From Candidatus Opimibacter iunctus (GTDB lineage: Bacteria > Bacteroidota > Bacteroidia > Chitinophagales > Saprospiraceae), in the NCBI GenBank assembly GCA_016716665.1, contig JADJVH010000013.1, positions 1-64,000 of the forward strand: a DNA stretch of 64,000 bases, written 5' to 3'. Below, one piece after another: positions 1 to 8,839 of the stretch. The first letter of the stretch is position 1, and each line of letters begins with the position of its first letter. The translations under genes and the position numbers were made by a program. Below the pieces are notes generated by a model. That model was given only the letters and a program-made list of their open reading frames with translations, was not told the origin of the DNA and ran no database searches.

Positions 1-672
1 ACAGCCGATTATTTCAATGGCTGCGCCGATCCTATATGGAGAGGGGTTCCAACAAATTTTCAAGGGTATCAACCAGCCCACTCGGGTGTAGGCTATGCCG
101 GAATTTATTTCAAAACAGATTGCTGTAACTTCCGGGAGTACATCCAGGCCCAACTCCTCCAACCATTGGTAGCAGGAGTCTGCTATAAAGTGGGTTTCTG
201 GGCCAACAATGCCAATGAATCCTGTGGGTGTAACCAGATGGGGGCTATACTTACAGATTTTAATGTTGGTTCACCAATGGGAATGACCCCTGATATTAAT
301 TGGGGAGGAAGTTTTTATTCAGATACTGTTGAATGGATTTATGTTTTCGATTATTATACCGCTACGGGGGGCGAGGAGTATATCACTATCGGCAATTGTT
401 ATAATGATGCTAATACACAACTGACTCCCGGCTGCATAGGGCCTCAATATGCCTACTATTACATTGATGATGTATCGGTTGAAGCAGTGCCTCTCGAGTC
501 ATTCACCATTGACCTCGGCCCTCCTGTGGCTGTATGCGACTCTTTCATCATCGATCCGGGCAATCCCGATTATGTGTATCACTGGAGTACAGGGGCAACA
601 GGTCCAACGCTGACGGTATACTTCCGGCACCTACAGTGTGACAGTCAGTTATGGATGCACCCAGGAATTTGA
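1..672 (+). CDS. Fragment 1 of the repeat surface protein (N-terminal part as visible)
   Basis: Frame 1 is open from the window edge to a stop at 672, but authentic coding probably leaves this frame near 620, where TVY should continue as SGTYSVTVSYGC in frame 2. It holds a Cys-rich globular domain (CYKVGFWANN, later AYYYIDDVSVE) and the start of the first LGPP repeat. It is one piece of the broken gene covering 1-3523, not an independent protein. Confidence 0.55.
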   Translation, partial: TADYFNGCADPIWRGVPTNFQGYQPAHSGVGYAGIYFKTDCCNFREYIQAQLLQPLVAGVCYKVGFWANNANESCGCNQMGAILTDFNVGSPMGMTPDINWGGSFYSDTVEWIYVFDYYTATGGEEYITIGNCYNDANTQLTPGCIGPQYAYYYIDDVSVEAVPLESFTIDLGPPVAVCDSFIIDPGNPDYVYHWSTGATGPTLTVYFRHLQCDSQLWMHPGI

Positions 673-1060
673 GGATATAGAGGTCACTATCCTGCATCCT
701 ACCCAGGTCAACATTGGGCCACCCGCTGTATTGATTTGTGAAAATGATTCTTACGACATTTCTCTGGATCCTGATGCCGGAAACTACGAATGGCAGGACG
801 GATCCACGGATCCGGATTATTCGATAACGACTCCGGGTATCTACATGGTGACACTGGATGACGGATGTTCAGTATCCAGTGACACGATTGAGGTCAGCCT
901 CAGTTACCTGCCATTAGCGTTTTCACTAGGCAATGATACTTTGCTTTGTGATGGGGAAGGATTTACGATCAATCTCGATCCTTCATTGGGTGATTTTGAA
1001 TGGCAGGATGGAAGTGATGATCCGTTTTATACGATTTCCAATGAGGGTACATACTCCTGA
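638..1060 (+). CDS. Fragment 2 of the repeat surface protein
   Basis: This frame-2 piece carries two repeats (NIGPPAVLICEND and SLGNDTLLCDGEG starts). It ends at a TGA (1058-1060) inside the expected strand YSLTISN. Restoring one base after TCC gives LTISN, and a second indel returns to frame 2 before CGEETDD. The stop therefore comes from paired indels and is not a natural protein end. The methionine at 638 is internal to the real gene. Confidence 0.5.
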   Translation: MTVSYGCTQEFEDIEVTILHPTQVNIGPPAVLICENDSYDISLDPDAGNYEWQDGSTDPDYSITTPGIYMVTLDDGCSVSSDTIEVSLSYLPLAFSLGNDTLLCDGEGFTINLDPSLGDFEWQDGSDDPFYTISNEGTYS

Positions 1061-1099
1061 CCATTAGCAATATGTGGTGAAGAAACGGACGATATTGAT

Positions 1100-2983
1100 G
1101 TGGAAGTTATAATTCCTCCGATGGTAACGCTTGGGCCTGATACAGCATACCTGTGCGGAAATGATGTGCTCGAATATGACTTTGATCCGGACCAGGGAGA
1201 TTATGTGTGGGATGATGGGAGTACGCAGCCTACTTATACGATCTCTACAACTGGCAACTTTGGAGTAACAATAACGAATAGCTGCGGCATAGCCTCAGAT
1301 GAAATATATGTATTGCAGGATGAAATCCCTTATGTTGATCTCGGCCCTGATCAGCAGGCTTGTCCGGGAGACATCATCATACTGGATGCCGGGTTCAATA
1401 CCGGTACAATCGAATGGCAGGATGGCTATACAGGAATCCAATATGAAGTCACGGCCAGCGGTAACTATCAGGTCACTGTCACCAATGGATGTGGCACCGA
1501 TGCTGATAATGTGATCATCACGTTCAACAATCTGATATCTCCTCCTGACCTCGGTCCCGATTTCAGTCTATGTCCCGGAGGCCAGTTTACATTGCATGCA
1601 TCATCACCCGGAGCAAGCTACCTGTGGAGCGATATGAGTACAGCAGATACTCTTCTCGTAAATGCTGCAGGCACTTATTATGTACAGGTTTATAATCCTT
1701 GCGATTCCTATACTGACACCGTGGTGGTCTCTATGACCAACAATCCACCTGTCGTTCAATTGCCGCCTGATTTTACTTTATGTACAGGTCAATCCTCAAT
1801 ACTTGATCCAGGGCTGAGTGGAGTCAGCTATCTCTGGAGTGATGGCTCGATGATGCCTACCTTCACTGTTGCTGGTCCGGGTATGTATGCACTGACGGTC
1901 TCCAATGCTTGCGGATCCAGTATAGATACCGTCTTGGTTGGAGCAGGTGATGTAGCGCCCAGTGTTGAGTTGGGCATGGATACCTCGCTGTGTACCGGTG
2001 ATACTGTGCTCCTGGTACCAGTCTATGACCACGTAAATACATGGCTATGGCAGGACGGATCGACAGCAGATCAGTTTGTAGCGACTGCACCTGGCATCGT
2101 ACATGTCACAGTTAGCAATACATGCGGCAGTGCCTTTGATACCATGATGGTTGGCTTGCTGCCTGCGATACCACCATTGGATCTTGGATCAGATACAGCG
2201 GTATGTCCTGGAGAGATGGTGACATTATCAATTGCCATTCCTGGAGTCAACATACGCTGGTCAGACGGATCGACTGGAAATAATCTCATCGTCACAGACA
2301 GCGCCACCGTATTTGCGACTATTTCAAATGTGTGTGGTAGTGCGATGGATTCAGTTACGATTTCACTTTTGCCGCAGACACCACCACTTGACCTTGGGCC
2401 CGATCAGACGATATGTCCCGGCGAATTAGTCACCTTTTCACCGGGTATTTCAGGAGTGACTTACCTGTGGCATGATGGCAGTACAAATCCTGGCTACCAG
2501 ACAACAAATGAAGAAGTGATTTACCTCACGATCTCTAATGTGTGTGGGTTCTCGTCGGATACTGTAGTATTAACTGAAAGCACCAATGGTCCGCAACTTG
2601 ATCTGGGTCCTGATCTGTTTGCCTGTGCAGGGGAGATCATCACCATTCAATCAGGCATATCTGGTGTCCAGTATTTATGGCAGGATGGATCCACTGGCAA
2701 TGCATACGTCACCACACAATCGGGAGTTTATTCGCTTACCGTCACCAATTCCTGTGGCAGTGATGTGGACTCCATGGAAGTTGAGTTTACCTCTGCTCCT
2801 CTTGCACAAGACCTCGGTCCGGATACCACACTTTGCGAAGGTGAAGAGCTTTTTACTTTCTGCCCTTGCCTCAATTGGAATCCAAATCACCTGGCAGGAC
2901 CAGTCTACAGGTACGACGTATGTAGTGACAGCTCCGGGGACCTACAGCATCACTGCATCCAATCAATGTGGTACGGCTCGTGA
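1100..2983 (+). CDS. Fragment 3 of the repeat surface protein (main repeat block)
   Basis: The longest intact stretch, with nine successive ~72-aa repeats (starts such as TLGPDTAYLCGND, DLGPDQQACPGD, ELGMDTSLCTGD, DLGPDTTLCEGE). Each has a Trp-Asp-Asp-Gly-Ser core and a conserved SNxCG. Coding leaves this frame near 2850, at five Ts following GAAGAGC; the residues from there to 2983 are out of frame. It is part of the broken gene at 1-3523. High similarity between repeats is a known cause of both recombination and assembly error. Confidence 0.6.
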   Translation: MEVIIPPMVTLGPDTAYLCGNDVLEYDFDPDQGDYVWDDGSTQPTYTISTTGNFGVTITNSCGIASDEIYVLQDEIPYVDLGPDQQACPGDIIILDAGFNTGTIEWQDGYTGIQYEVTASGNYQVTVTNGCGTDADNVIITFNNLISPPDLGPDFSLCPGGQFTLHASSPGASYLWSDMSTADTLLVNAAGTYYVQVYNPCDSYTDTVVVSMTNNPPVVQLPPDFTLCTGQSSILDPGLSGVSYLWSDGSMMPTFTVAGPGMYALTVSNACGSSIDTVLVGAGDVAPSVELGMDTSLCTGDTVLLVPVYDHVNTWLWQDGSTADQFVATAPGIVHVTVSNTCGSAFDTMMVGLLPAIPPLDLGSDTAVCPGEMVTLSIAIPGVNIRWSDGSTGNNLIVTDSATVFATISNVCGSAMDSVTISLLPQTPPLDLGPDQTICPGELVTFSPGISGVTYLWHDGSTNPGYQTTNEEVIYLTISNVCGFSSDTVVLTESTNGPQLDLGPDLFACAGEIITIQSGISGVQYLWQDGSTGNAYVTTQSGVYSLTVTNSCGSDVDSMEVEFTSAPLAQDLGPDTTLCEGEELFTFCPCLNWNPNHLAGPVYRYDVCSDSSGDLQHHCIQSMWYGS

Positions 2984-3512
2984 CACAGTAGACGTATCGT
3001 TTATTCAAGGGCCTGATCCATTTACGCTTGGCCCGGATACTACAATCTGTGCTGGAGAGACTGTCTTACTTTCAGCGCCCTCTTCATTCTATGATGTACT
3101 CTGGCAGGATGGTAGCGGTATGCTCCATCTCATCGCCGATCATACCGGCAGATATTGGCTGAGACTCAGCAACGAGTGTGGGGCCACTGCTGATACCATC
3201 GATATCAATGTCGATAGCAGAACTCCAACCGTCACCCTTGCACCTGAACTCCTGTGGTGCCAGGGCGATCAGTTTACCCTTGATGCCACCCAGCCCTTTG
3301 CGGCTACCTACCTATGGACTACCGGAGCCACATCATCCAGCATCATTGTCAATACGCCTGGTATGTATGCAGTAAATGTCAAGACTTCATGTACACAAGC
3401 CTCAGGGCAGTCAGATATTGAACCGGATGGAGATTGTTTTGATGAACCCGTCTTTATATCCCCAATGTGTTCTCTCCGGATGGCAATGGGGTCAATGATG
3501 TGTTTACTGTAG
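2586..3512 (+). CDS. Fragment 4 of the repeat surface protein (last repeats)
   Basis: Only the part after about 2850 is authentic. It reads LLSALASIGIQITWQDQSTG and continues through two more full repeats (TLGPDTTICAGE, TLAPELLWCQGD). The first ~88 codons are an out-of-frame shadow of fragment 3. Near 3447 the frame shifts again, and the C-terminal NVFSPDGNGVNDVF continues in frame 2 up to 3523. Confidence 0.45.
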   Translation: MVRNLIWVLICLPVQGRSSPFNQAYLVSSIYGRMDPLAMHTSPHNREFIRLPSPIPVAVMWTPWKLSLPLLLLHKTSVRIPHFAKVKSFLLSALASIGIQITWQDQSTGTTYVVTAPGTYSITASNQCGTARDTVDVSFIQGPDPFTLGPDTTICAGETVLLSAPSSFYDVLWQDGSGMLHLIADHTGRYWLRLSNECGATADTIDINVDSRTPTVTLAPELLWCQGDQFTLDATQPFAATYLWTTGATSSSIIVNTPGMYAVNVKTSCTQASGQSDIEPDGDCFDEPVFISPMCSLRMAMGSMMCLL

Positions 3513-3540
3513 TATTGAGGTGATTGTAAGAAGGTGAGAG

Positions 3541-3675
3541 AGTAAGAAAGTAAGAAAGTAAGAGGTTTGGGTACGTGAGTGCAAAAAAAATAATTGTCCA
3601 CTCACACACTCACACTCTCTGGTAGCTGGTAGCTGGTAGCTGGTAGCTGGAGGCTGATAGCTGATAGCTGACAGC
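3541..3675. repeat. Degenerate 8-nt and 7-nt tandem repeats at the end of the surface gene
   Basis: An octamer-like run (AGTAAGAA three times, 3541-3566) is followed by CACACTCACACTC-type sequence, then by a heptamer array (CTGGTAG repeated, drifting to CTGATAG and CTGACAG) from 3619 to 3675. The same heptamer array reappears at 62196-62514. Reading frames across it encode only spurious SYQPPATSYQ-type peptides. Confidence 0.75.
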
Positions 3676-3678
3676 TCA

Positions 3679-4734
3679 TCACACATTCATCTCCTCCTCT
3701 TCCTCCGGAGCTTCCCGTTGCTTGACAAAAAACTCACTGGAGTACATCTTGATCAGCAGGAGAAACAGGGAGATCAGCAAGGGTCCAAAGATGAGCCCGA
3801 GGAATCCAAACAACTGAAGGCCTACGATGACCCCGAAGACAGTGATCAATGGATGCACATCAGCAAATTTTTTGGCCAATGTAAAGCGAAAGATATTATC
3901 GACGGTGCCGATGACACCAAAACCATAAATCAACATAAACACGCCTTGCCATGAATGGTCGTTGGCAAAGAAAATAATCGCCAAGGGTACATAGGCAAGT
4001 GCAGCACCTACTACAGGGAGCATGGCGGTGATGCACGTGATGACAAACCAAAACCATGGTTCATTGACTCCGATGAGGAGATAGCCTATGACGGCAACGA
4101 TGCCTTGCAGGACACCAATCACAGGTATGCCGATAGCATTGCTAAAGACCATGATCTCTATTTCAGCAGCGATCTTATTGACATTTTCGTCCTTTAGGGG
4201 AATGTATTCATAAAGGCCATTCTCCATTTTCTTGCCATTGACCAGCATAAAGTAGAGGATGAAATACATGAAGAAGATCGTGCCGAGTGTGCCAACAGTT
4301 GCACCAACTAACCCTGGGACGGTCTGTGCAACATAATTACCTACTTTATTGATATTCTCAGGGCTGATGATAACAAATCCTAATTGTTGTTCAAGCCGAG
4401 AGAGGACGGTCTGCAATGCCCCGATCAATTCATTGGAATGCCCGATCGCATAGGACACCTTGGAAGACATCATGCCGACCAGTCCACCGATCGGAATCAT
4501 GATGACCAGGAAGGAAGCAATCATCAGCAGGGTAGCGGTCAGCCCCTTGGACCATTTCTTAGTATAGACCAGGTACATCATCGGCTTGCGCATGACGATA
4601 TAGAGGGTGAGGGCCCCCAGGAATGCGGATAGAAATACAGCAAACTCTTTGGCTAGCAAAGCGCCAAGTAGCACTACGCAAACAATAAAGAAAATCTGCC
4701 TGATCCTGGCCTGGTGTATATATGGTTGGTCCAT
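3679..4734 (-). CDS. AI-2E family transporter (integral membrane permease)
   Basis: A 351-aa polytopic membrane protein with seven to eight hydrophobic segments: an N-terminal pair (FFIVCVVLLGALLAKEF), a central pair near residues 140-165, and a C-terminal group ending in LIFGPLLISLFLLLIKMY. The length, the GxxxGLxFGPLL-like C-terminal motif and the charged tail match the AI-2E/PF01594 family, which covers autoinducer exporters and Na+/H+ antiporters. The true substrate cannot be told from sequence. The start at 4734 is preceded by a TATCTTTA promoter-like box about 18 nt upstream. It reads toward the decayed surface gene and is followed by simple repeats; no obvious operon partner. Confidence 0.85.
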   Translation of the reverse strand: MDQPYIHQARIRQIFFIVCVVLLGALLAKEFAVFLSAFLGALTLYIVMRKPMMYLVYTKKWSKGLTATLLMIASFLVIMIPIGGLVGMMSSKVSYAIGHSNELIGALQTVLSRLEQQLGFVIISPENINKVGNYVAQTVPGLVGATVGTLGTIFFMYFILYFMLVNGKKMENGLYEYIPLKDENVNKIAAEIEIMVFSNAIGIPVIGVLQGIVAVIGYLLIGVNEPWFWFVITCITAMLPVVGAALAYVPLAIIFFANDHSWQGVFMLIYGFGVIGTVDNIFRFTLAKKFADVHPLITVFGVIVGLQLFGFLGLIFGPLLISLFLLLIKMYSSEFFVKQREAPEEEEEMNV

Positions 4735-4751
4735 AACGTTTGGTTGTGGGT

Positions 4752-4759
4752 TAAAGATA
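4752..4759 (-). promoter_or_regulatory. -7-like box TATCTTTA upstream of the AI-2E transporter
   Basis: On the minus strand TATCTTTA lies about 18 nt before the ATG at 4734. It resembles the Bacteroidota -7 element TAnnTTTG with one mismatch. No convincing -33 TTG was fixed. The same box recurs before several genes in the window. Confidence 0.35.
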
Positions 4760-4822
4760 GAAAATTACCATGCGATGCCCCCTATGCTTATCCCTGACAT
4801 CCACTTCAATAAACCCATACCC

Positions 4823-4857
4823 CATCAACTTATCAACACATCAACTTATCAACACAT
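4823..4857. repeat. Short direct repeat (CAACTTATCAACACAT twice)
   Basis: Two adjacent copies of CAACTTATCAACACAT lie in the 145-bp gap between the AI-2E transporter and the molybdopterin oxidoreductase. No coding potential; probably a slippage product. Confidence 0.6.
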
Positions 4858-4879
4858 AAACCCAACAACCCTCACCCTC

Positions 4880-7087
4880 TCAACTCTTCCCCGACCACGT
4901 ATGTTCCATTTGCCCCGCAGCGCGCCTTACATCCACGACGAATCCCGTCAGGTGGGCCATCCCTGATACCTTATCGATCCCTTCAGGGCCATCGGCTGCG
5001 AGCAGATTGACATTGACCCCTTTGGTTTTGTTGGCGACTGACAACCCTTTGGCATGTTGGTGCCCCCAGCCATGCGGGACAGCTATGCTCTTTCTGATCA
5101 GGGTGTCGAGTGCCTTGACCTGGATGCGGATATCTCCGGTGGCTGAGGTGATGTCCACGAGTTCATTTTCATTTACGCCGAGTTCTTTGAGGTCGTCGGG
5201 ATGCAGGTAGGCATAATTGGTGTCCCTGCCATGCGCCAGCATCCGTTCATTGTTATGCGTCCATGAATTGTGCGTGGTGACCGCCCTGCGGGTGATGAGT
5301 TTGTATTTATCCTTGTGTTGTAGCTCGCGCTCGAAATCTTCCTGCAGTTTTTGCGCAAAGGCGATGAGCACTGACGGAGCCAGGTCGATTTTTTTGGTCG
5401 GTGTCATCACACGCTTTCCAAGGAAAGACCCTGGGATATGTTTTTCACGAAGTACACCATGCGGAGTCCTGAGCAGTGATTTGAACGAACGTTGTCCTGA
5501 CATGCGTAACAACCCATTCAGATAAGCTTCCTGAGGAAGGCCGGGATAATTTTTTTTCTTACGTAAGGCATGATAGCGCCGCGTCATTTCAAAGAAACGC
5601 TGGGCGATGACCGAATCGAATATAGATATGCCGGATGCTTTGGCAAGGTCCAGGTAAATCGTCGCTTCATCCCGTTGCTCACCGACCGGTGCATAGATGG
5701 CTTTGGTGGCTTGCAGGTATGGTTTCATCTGCAGGCCCAGCATGAGCGGAAAGATAAAGGGTAGGTCAGGGCGCTGTAACGGATCTGTACAAGGCAAGAC
5801 ATAATGCGCTTCTGAGCAGGTTTCGTTTTGAAAGATATCCAGGCAGACAAGGAGCTCAAGTTGTTGAAAGGCTTCACGTAACCGACCGGAGTTTGCCATG
5901 GTGATCAATGGATTGCCTCCGGTGACAAAGAGTGCCTTCACCTGCTTAGGCCCGGGCGTCAGGATTTCATCAGCAAGGATGCCTCCGGGAAATGCATCAT
6001 TGACCGAAGCGAAATCACCAATCCGTGATTTGTCATCACGCATCAGCACTCCATTTTTTACACCAAATTTTATAAAGTCAATAATTCCCTTACCAACGAG
6101 TAGTCCCCCTTCACGGTCCAGGTTGCCGGAGATCGTATTGATAACTTCCTGGATCCAGAATGCAAGTGTGCCATTGCCTCCCATATTGACTCCGGTCGAA
6201 CAATACGACGCTGCGCCATCCGCTTGTATATAGGTCTGGACCATCTCCTGCAATACGTCTGCCGGAATACCGGTCACTTGTGCGGTCATGTCGGCCGTCC
6301 ATGGAGCGCACATGCGCTTGATCTCCTCAAACCCGGTAGTATGCCTCGCGATCACATCAGTATCTATGCCATCCTGCTGGATCAGTTCCTGGAGGAAGGA
6401 CAAGTAGAAAAACACATCCGTACCGGGACGGATAAAGATATGCTGGCCTGCAATGGTGGCGGATTCAGTCCGGCGTGGATCGACAAAGTAAAGTCTTGCC
6501 CCGCGGGCCTCCATCTCTTTCAGTTTTTCCGAAGGATTGGGCACCTGTAGGAAGGACCATTTGGATACTACCGGATTGGCCCCTACGACAATCAGGCAAT
6601 TGGTTTTAGTAAGGTCTGGAAACGGCAATGTAAAGGGGAATCCATACATATGCCTCGATACGGCAAACTTATTGGAACAGTCCTGCGTAGCAGAGGCATA
6701 CATACTTTTTGATCCTATACCAGTCATAAACCCCTGCGCAAAGACCGGATGTAATACACCGAAACCCGCTGCCGTACCCACATACATAGCGATCGCATCC
6801 GGACTATCCTCGCTCCTGATTTTTCTCACCTTTGCTCCGATCTCCGCATTAGCCTGGCTCCACGATATCGGTTGATAGCTGCCATCAGGCTGCCGTTTCA
6901 GTGGCTTTGTCAGCCTGTCCGGCGATTGGTAGATTTCATGTTGTCGTAGTCCCTTGACGCAACTGAAGCCCGCAGTAGCTACATGATCTTCGTCTGGCTC
7001 GACCCGGACTATTTTGCCTCCATCTGTGGTGACTTTCATTCCACATAGGGATTCACAGATACGGCAAAAGGTATGATGGACTTCCAT
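4880..7087 (-). CDS. Molybdopterin-dependent oxidoreductase, DMSO-reductase superfamily (formate dehydrogenase-like)
   Basis: A 735-aa protein. Near the N-terminus CRICESLCGM plus FSCVKG gives a Cys-x2-Cys-x3-Cys...Cys [4Fe-4S] site. A molybdopterin domain follows, with TQDCSNK near residue 138 (candidate Cys ligand to Mo) and IVVGANPVVS. The C-terminal dinucleotide-binding domain has THNSWTHN and VPHGWGHQH. There is no Tat signal, so it is probably cytoplasmic. Length and domain order fit FdhA/BisC-type catalytic subunits, but no FdhB, FdhC or electron-transfer partner is adjacent, so substrate and partner are unknown. It is divergent from the DUF1214/sulfotransferase operon across a repeat-rich gap, so a link to that pathway is possible but unproven. 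Confidence 0.85.
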   Translation of the reverse strand: MEVHHTFCRICESLCGMKVTTDGGKIVRVEPDEDHVATAGFSCVKGLRQHEIYQSPDRLTKPLKRQPDGSYQPISWSQANAEIGAKVRKIRSEDSPDAIAMYVGTAAGFGVLHPVFAQGFMTGIGSKSMYASATQDCSNKFAVSRHMYGFPFTLPFPDLTKTNCLIVVGANPVVSKWSFLQVPNPSEKLKEMEARGARLYFVDPRRTESATIAGQHIFIRPGTDVFFYLSFLQELIQQDGIDTDVIARHTTGFEEIKRMCAPWTADMTAQVTGIPADVLQEMVQTYIQADGAASYCSTGVNMGGNGTLAFWIQEVINTISGNLDREGGLLVGKGIIDFIKFGVKNGVLMRDDKSRIGDFASVNDAFPGGILADEILTPGPKQVKALFVTGGNPLITMANSGRLREAFQQLELLVCLDIFQNETCSEAHYVLPCTDPLQRPDLPFIFPLMLGLQMKPYLQATKAIYAPVGEQRDEATIYLDLAKASGISIFDSVIAQRFFEMTRRYHALRKKKNYPGLPQEAYLNGLLRMSGQRSFKSLLRTPHGVLREKHIPGSFLGKRVMTPTKKIDLAPSVLIAFAQKLQEDFERELQHKDKYKLITRRAVTTHNSWTHNNERMLAHGRDTNYAYLHPDDLKELGVNENELVDITSATGDIRIQVKALDTLIRKSIAVPHGWGHQHAKGLSVANKTKGVNVNLLAADGPEGIDKVSGMAHLTGFVVDVRRAAGQMEHTWSGKS

Positions 7088-7240
7088 AGCAGGCTATTGA
7101 TGATGGCAGGTGTGAAAATAGAAAATTGTAAGACTGTGAGAAAGTGAGACCGTGAGAAGTTTGTGTTTGGGAGTGTGTGGTATTGATGGGCAATTGAAAT
7201 TACTAAGTCAGGAAATAACAGTATTACCCCCTTTAGGGCT

Positions 7241-7484
7241 ACCGTTTATACACATTTCAATAGTGATGGAGTTTCCTCTGCTTCCCAATGGAGGATACCC
7301 AAGTAAAATCGGCCACCGGCCGTTGGATGGAGTTCTTTCCGCCAACAAATGGATACTAAGTGTGAATACCCAAGGGAATCCTGAATTGGAATCATCTTGC
7401 TGGCGGAGAGAACTCCATCCAGCGGCGTTTTTATTTCCTGCGGAAATTTAAAAGCAGGCCATTTCCTGTTTGTGTATAAACGGT
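7241..7484 (+). repeat. Palindromic intergenic repeat, copy A (full length, 244 bp)
   Basis: It is bounded by 13-bp perfect terminal inverted repeats: ACCGTTTATACAC (7241-7253) and its complement at 7472-7484. Inside, a second pair of arms (TGGATGGAGTTCTTTCCGCC at 7324 and its near-perfect complement at 7401-7421) makes a nested long palindrome. The flanks between arms contain GGCCACCGGCCG and TTATTTCCTGCGGAAAT. No ORF. Copies B, C and D are at 12915, 35333 and 38489. It resembles a non-autonomous mobile element (MITE-like), but no transposase is in the window and target duplications were not established. Confidence 0.8.
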
Positions 7485-7550
7485 AACCATTAGGGGGCCA
7501 GGGGGCAAAGAGGGGCAATTGTATATCCTCAATCAGGAAATTAATTATTT

Positions 7551-7585
7551 ACCCCCTTTAGGGGGCCAGGGGGCAAATAGGGGCA
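7551..7585. repeat. CCCCCTTTAGGGGG stem repeat
   Basis: ACCCCCTTTAGGGGG is a self-complementary stem, followed by CCAGGGGGCAAATAGGGGC. Similar units lie at 7226, 7491, 13112, 13172, 19398, 49079 and 49166. This is a short intergenic repeat family of unknown role. Confidence 0.6.
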
Positions 7586-7648
7586 TTGGATGTTTACTTT
7601 TATGCGACCAAGGCCTTCTCAATGCCAGGCCATACGCAATGATACATC

Positions 7649-8839
7649 ATGGGAAAGATCCTCTTTTTTATTTTAAAAATATTTAAGCGCATCAGGGTGG
7701 CATGGCTCCGGCTGACAGGCAAGACCGAGTCGGACATTCACGCTCAGCGCATCACGTCAGGAAAGGCATGGGATGAATTCTGTGACAACCTCAAGTCTGC
7801 AGGTGCCGCATTAATGTACCCTGGTACTCCGAGGGATGCTTTCCAGCAAGCTGAGGGCGTAAGGTATCTCTCCCGCCTCACCAGGGCCGCACTTGAAGCG
7901 TATGTCGAGTATGGGGATGTGCGCTTTCCGGAACTGAGAAGGATGGTGCATGAGACCGTAAAGCTCGGTGCTGACAATCCGGACAATCATTACCTCAACG
8001 CCCAGATCAGCGGCGCGTATGAATATCGGATCACAGGCAAGCGTAACACCATCGATTATCTTGGCTTTTTTACACAAAATGGAACCTACGGCGAGCCCGG
8101 TGGAATGGCTCCGTGTGGCGTACTTGAAGGAACGGATCTTGTCTTAGAAAGCGATGGCACCTTTGAAATCATTCTGAGCAAAGAAAGGAAGGGGAGGAAC
8201 TGGCTGAAGATCGAGGACAGTAGCAGCCTGTTGATGGTAAGGCAAACATATCTGGACAGGGCAAATGAAAGGCCTGCAGAAATGAAAATAGAAAACCTGG
8301 ATGGACGTCAGTTTCCCGATCCGGTCACACCAGATAAAATAGATAAGGGATTGGCTACAGCAGCACTCTTTGTAGCCGGAGCGCCGGTACTCTTTGCAAA
8401 ATGGGCCAATGGATTTAAAGAGCACGCCAACCAGTTACCCATCTTTGATCCTGAGGTATCCAATGCAGCAGGAGGTGATGCCAGTATCATCTATCATCAT
8501 AGTTATTGGACACTGAAAGACGAAGAGGCATTGATGATCTCCTTTATGGCTCCGGATTGTGATACATGGAATTTTCAATTGAACAATTACTGGATGGAAT
8601 CGCTTGATTACAGGTATTTTCCTATCTCAGTCAATAAGCATTCAGCAGTGAAGGGTAGTGACGGAAAGATCACGATCATCGTTGCTAAATCGGATCCGGG
8701 CCTGCCCAACTGGATCGATACCTGCGCCCACCATGAAGGGACAATGTGTCTACGTTGGTATCGCCTCCGCAATGGTGCCCGGCCTGTCGTGCCTGATTGC
8801 AGTGTTGTATTATTATCTGATCTTGTGGCGCATGGGTAG
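7649..8839 (+). CDS. DUF1214 domain-containing protein
   Basis: A 396-aa protein. The C-terminal ~110 residues (YWTLKDEEALMISF, then KITIIVAKSDPGLPNW, then HHEGTMCLRW) match the DUF1214 pattern, known from actinobacterial and proteobacterial proteins often found beside sulfotransferases and lipid or steroid-type oxidoreductases. The N-terminus has a hydrophobic, basic patch (ILFFILKIFKRIRVAWLR) that could be a membrane anchor. No enzyme activity is established for the domain. It is the first gene of a tightly packed three-gene operon: the sulfotransferase ATG at 8832 overlaps its stop codon. A role in the same pathway as the sulfotransferase and SDR is inferred from this coupling. Confidence 0.75.
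   Translation: MGKILFFILKIFKRIRVAWLRLTGKTESDIHAQRITSGKAWDEFCDNLKSAGAALMYPGTPRDAFQQAEGVRYLSRLTRAALEAYVEYGDVRFPELRRMVHETVKLGADNPDNHYLNAQISGAYEYRITGKRNTIDYLGFFTQNGTYGEPGGMAPCGVLEGTDLVLESDGTFEIILSKERKGRNWLKIEDSSSLLMVRQTYLDRANERPAEMKIENLDGRQFPDPVTPDKIDKGLATAALFVAGAPVLFAKWANGFKEHANQLPIFDPEVSNAAGGDASIIYHHSYWTLKDEEALMISFMAPDCDTWNFQLNNYWMESLDYRYFPISVNKHSAVKGSDGKITIIVAKSDPGLPNWIDTCAHHEGTMCLRWYRLRNGARPVVPDCSVVLLSDLVAHG

Larger units (their letters stand above)
1..3523 (+). pseudogene. Frameshifted Ig/PKD-like repeat surface protein with truncated T9SS type B sorting domain (5' end outside window)
   Basis: The frame is open from base 1, so the gene begins upstream. The first ~170 residues look like a carbohydrate-binding-type beta domain. 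About 14 repeats of roughly 72 aa follow, each beginning near LGPDxxxCPGE and carrying WxDGST, a GxYxVTVSNxCG strand and a DTV tail. This is typical of Bacteroidota gliding or adhesin-like exported proteins. The frame changes near 620, near 1058 (two compensating indels recover YSLTISN), near 2850 (one extra T in CTTTTT) and near 3447 (a C run). After the last shift, YIPNVFSPDGNGVNDVFT matches the start of the gliding-motility-associated (T9SS type B) C-terminal domain. A TGA at 3521 ends it after about 25 of the usual 80-90 residues, and simple repeats follow directly. Either the sequence has errors or the gene is decaying; as read it would not be exported. Confidence 0.8.
7088..7648. other. 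Repeat-filled intergenic region between two divergent genes
   Basis: No gene seen. From left to right: an octamer-like run (GTGAGAAA/GTGAGACC, ~7136-7160), a CCCCCTTTAGGG element (7226-7239), palindromic repeat copy A (7241-7484), G-rich pairs (7491-7512, 7551-7585) and a short leader before the DUF1214 gene at 7649. Promoters for both flanking genes should lie here but none is convincing. Confidence 0.7.

Noticed and set aside
3308..3686. 97-aa and 60-aa minus-strand frames at the end of the surface gene
   Set aside because: They overlap the repeat protein or simple repeats and have no protein-like features.
8658..8831. Upstream extension of the sulfotransferase frame
   Set aside because: This stretch is out-of-frame DUF1214 coding sequence; the ATG at 8832 gives the usual sulfotransferase N-terminus.
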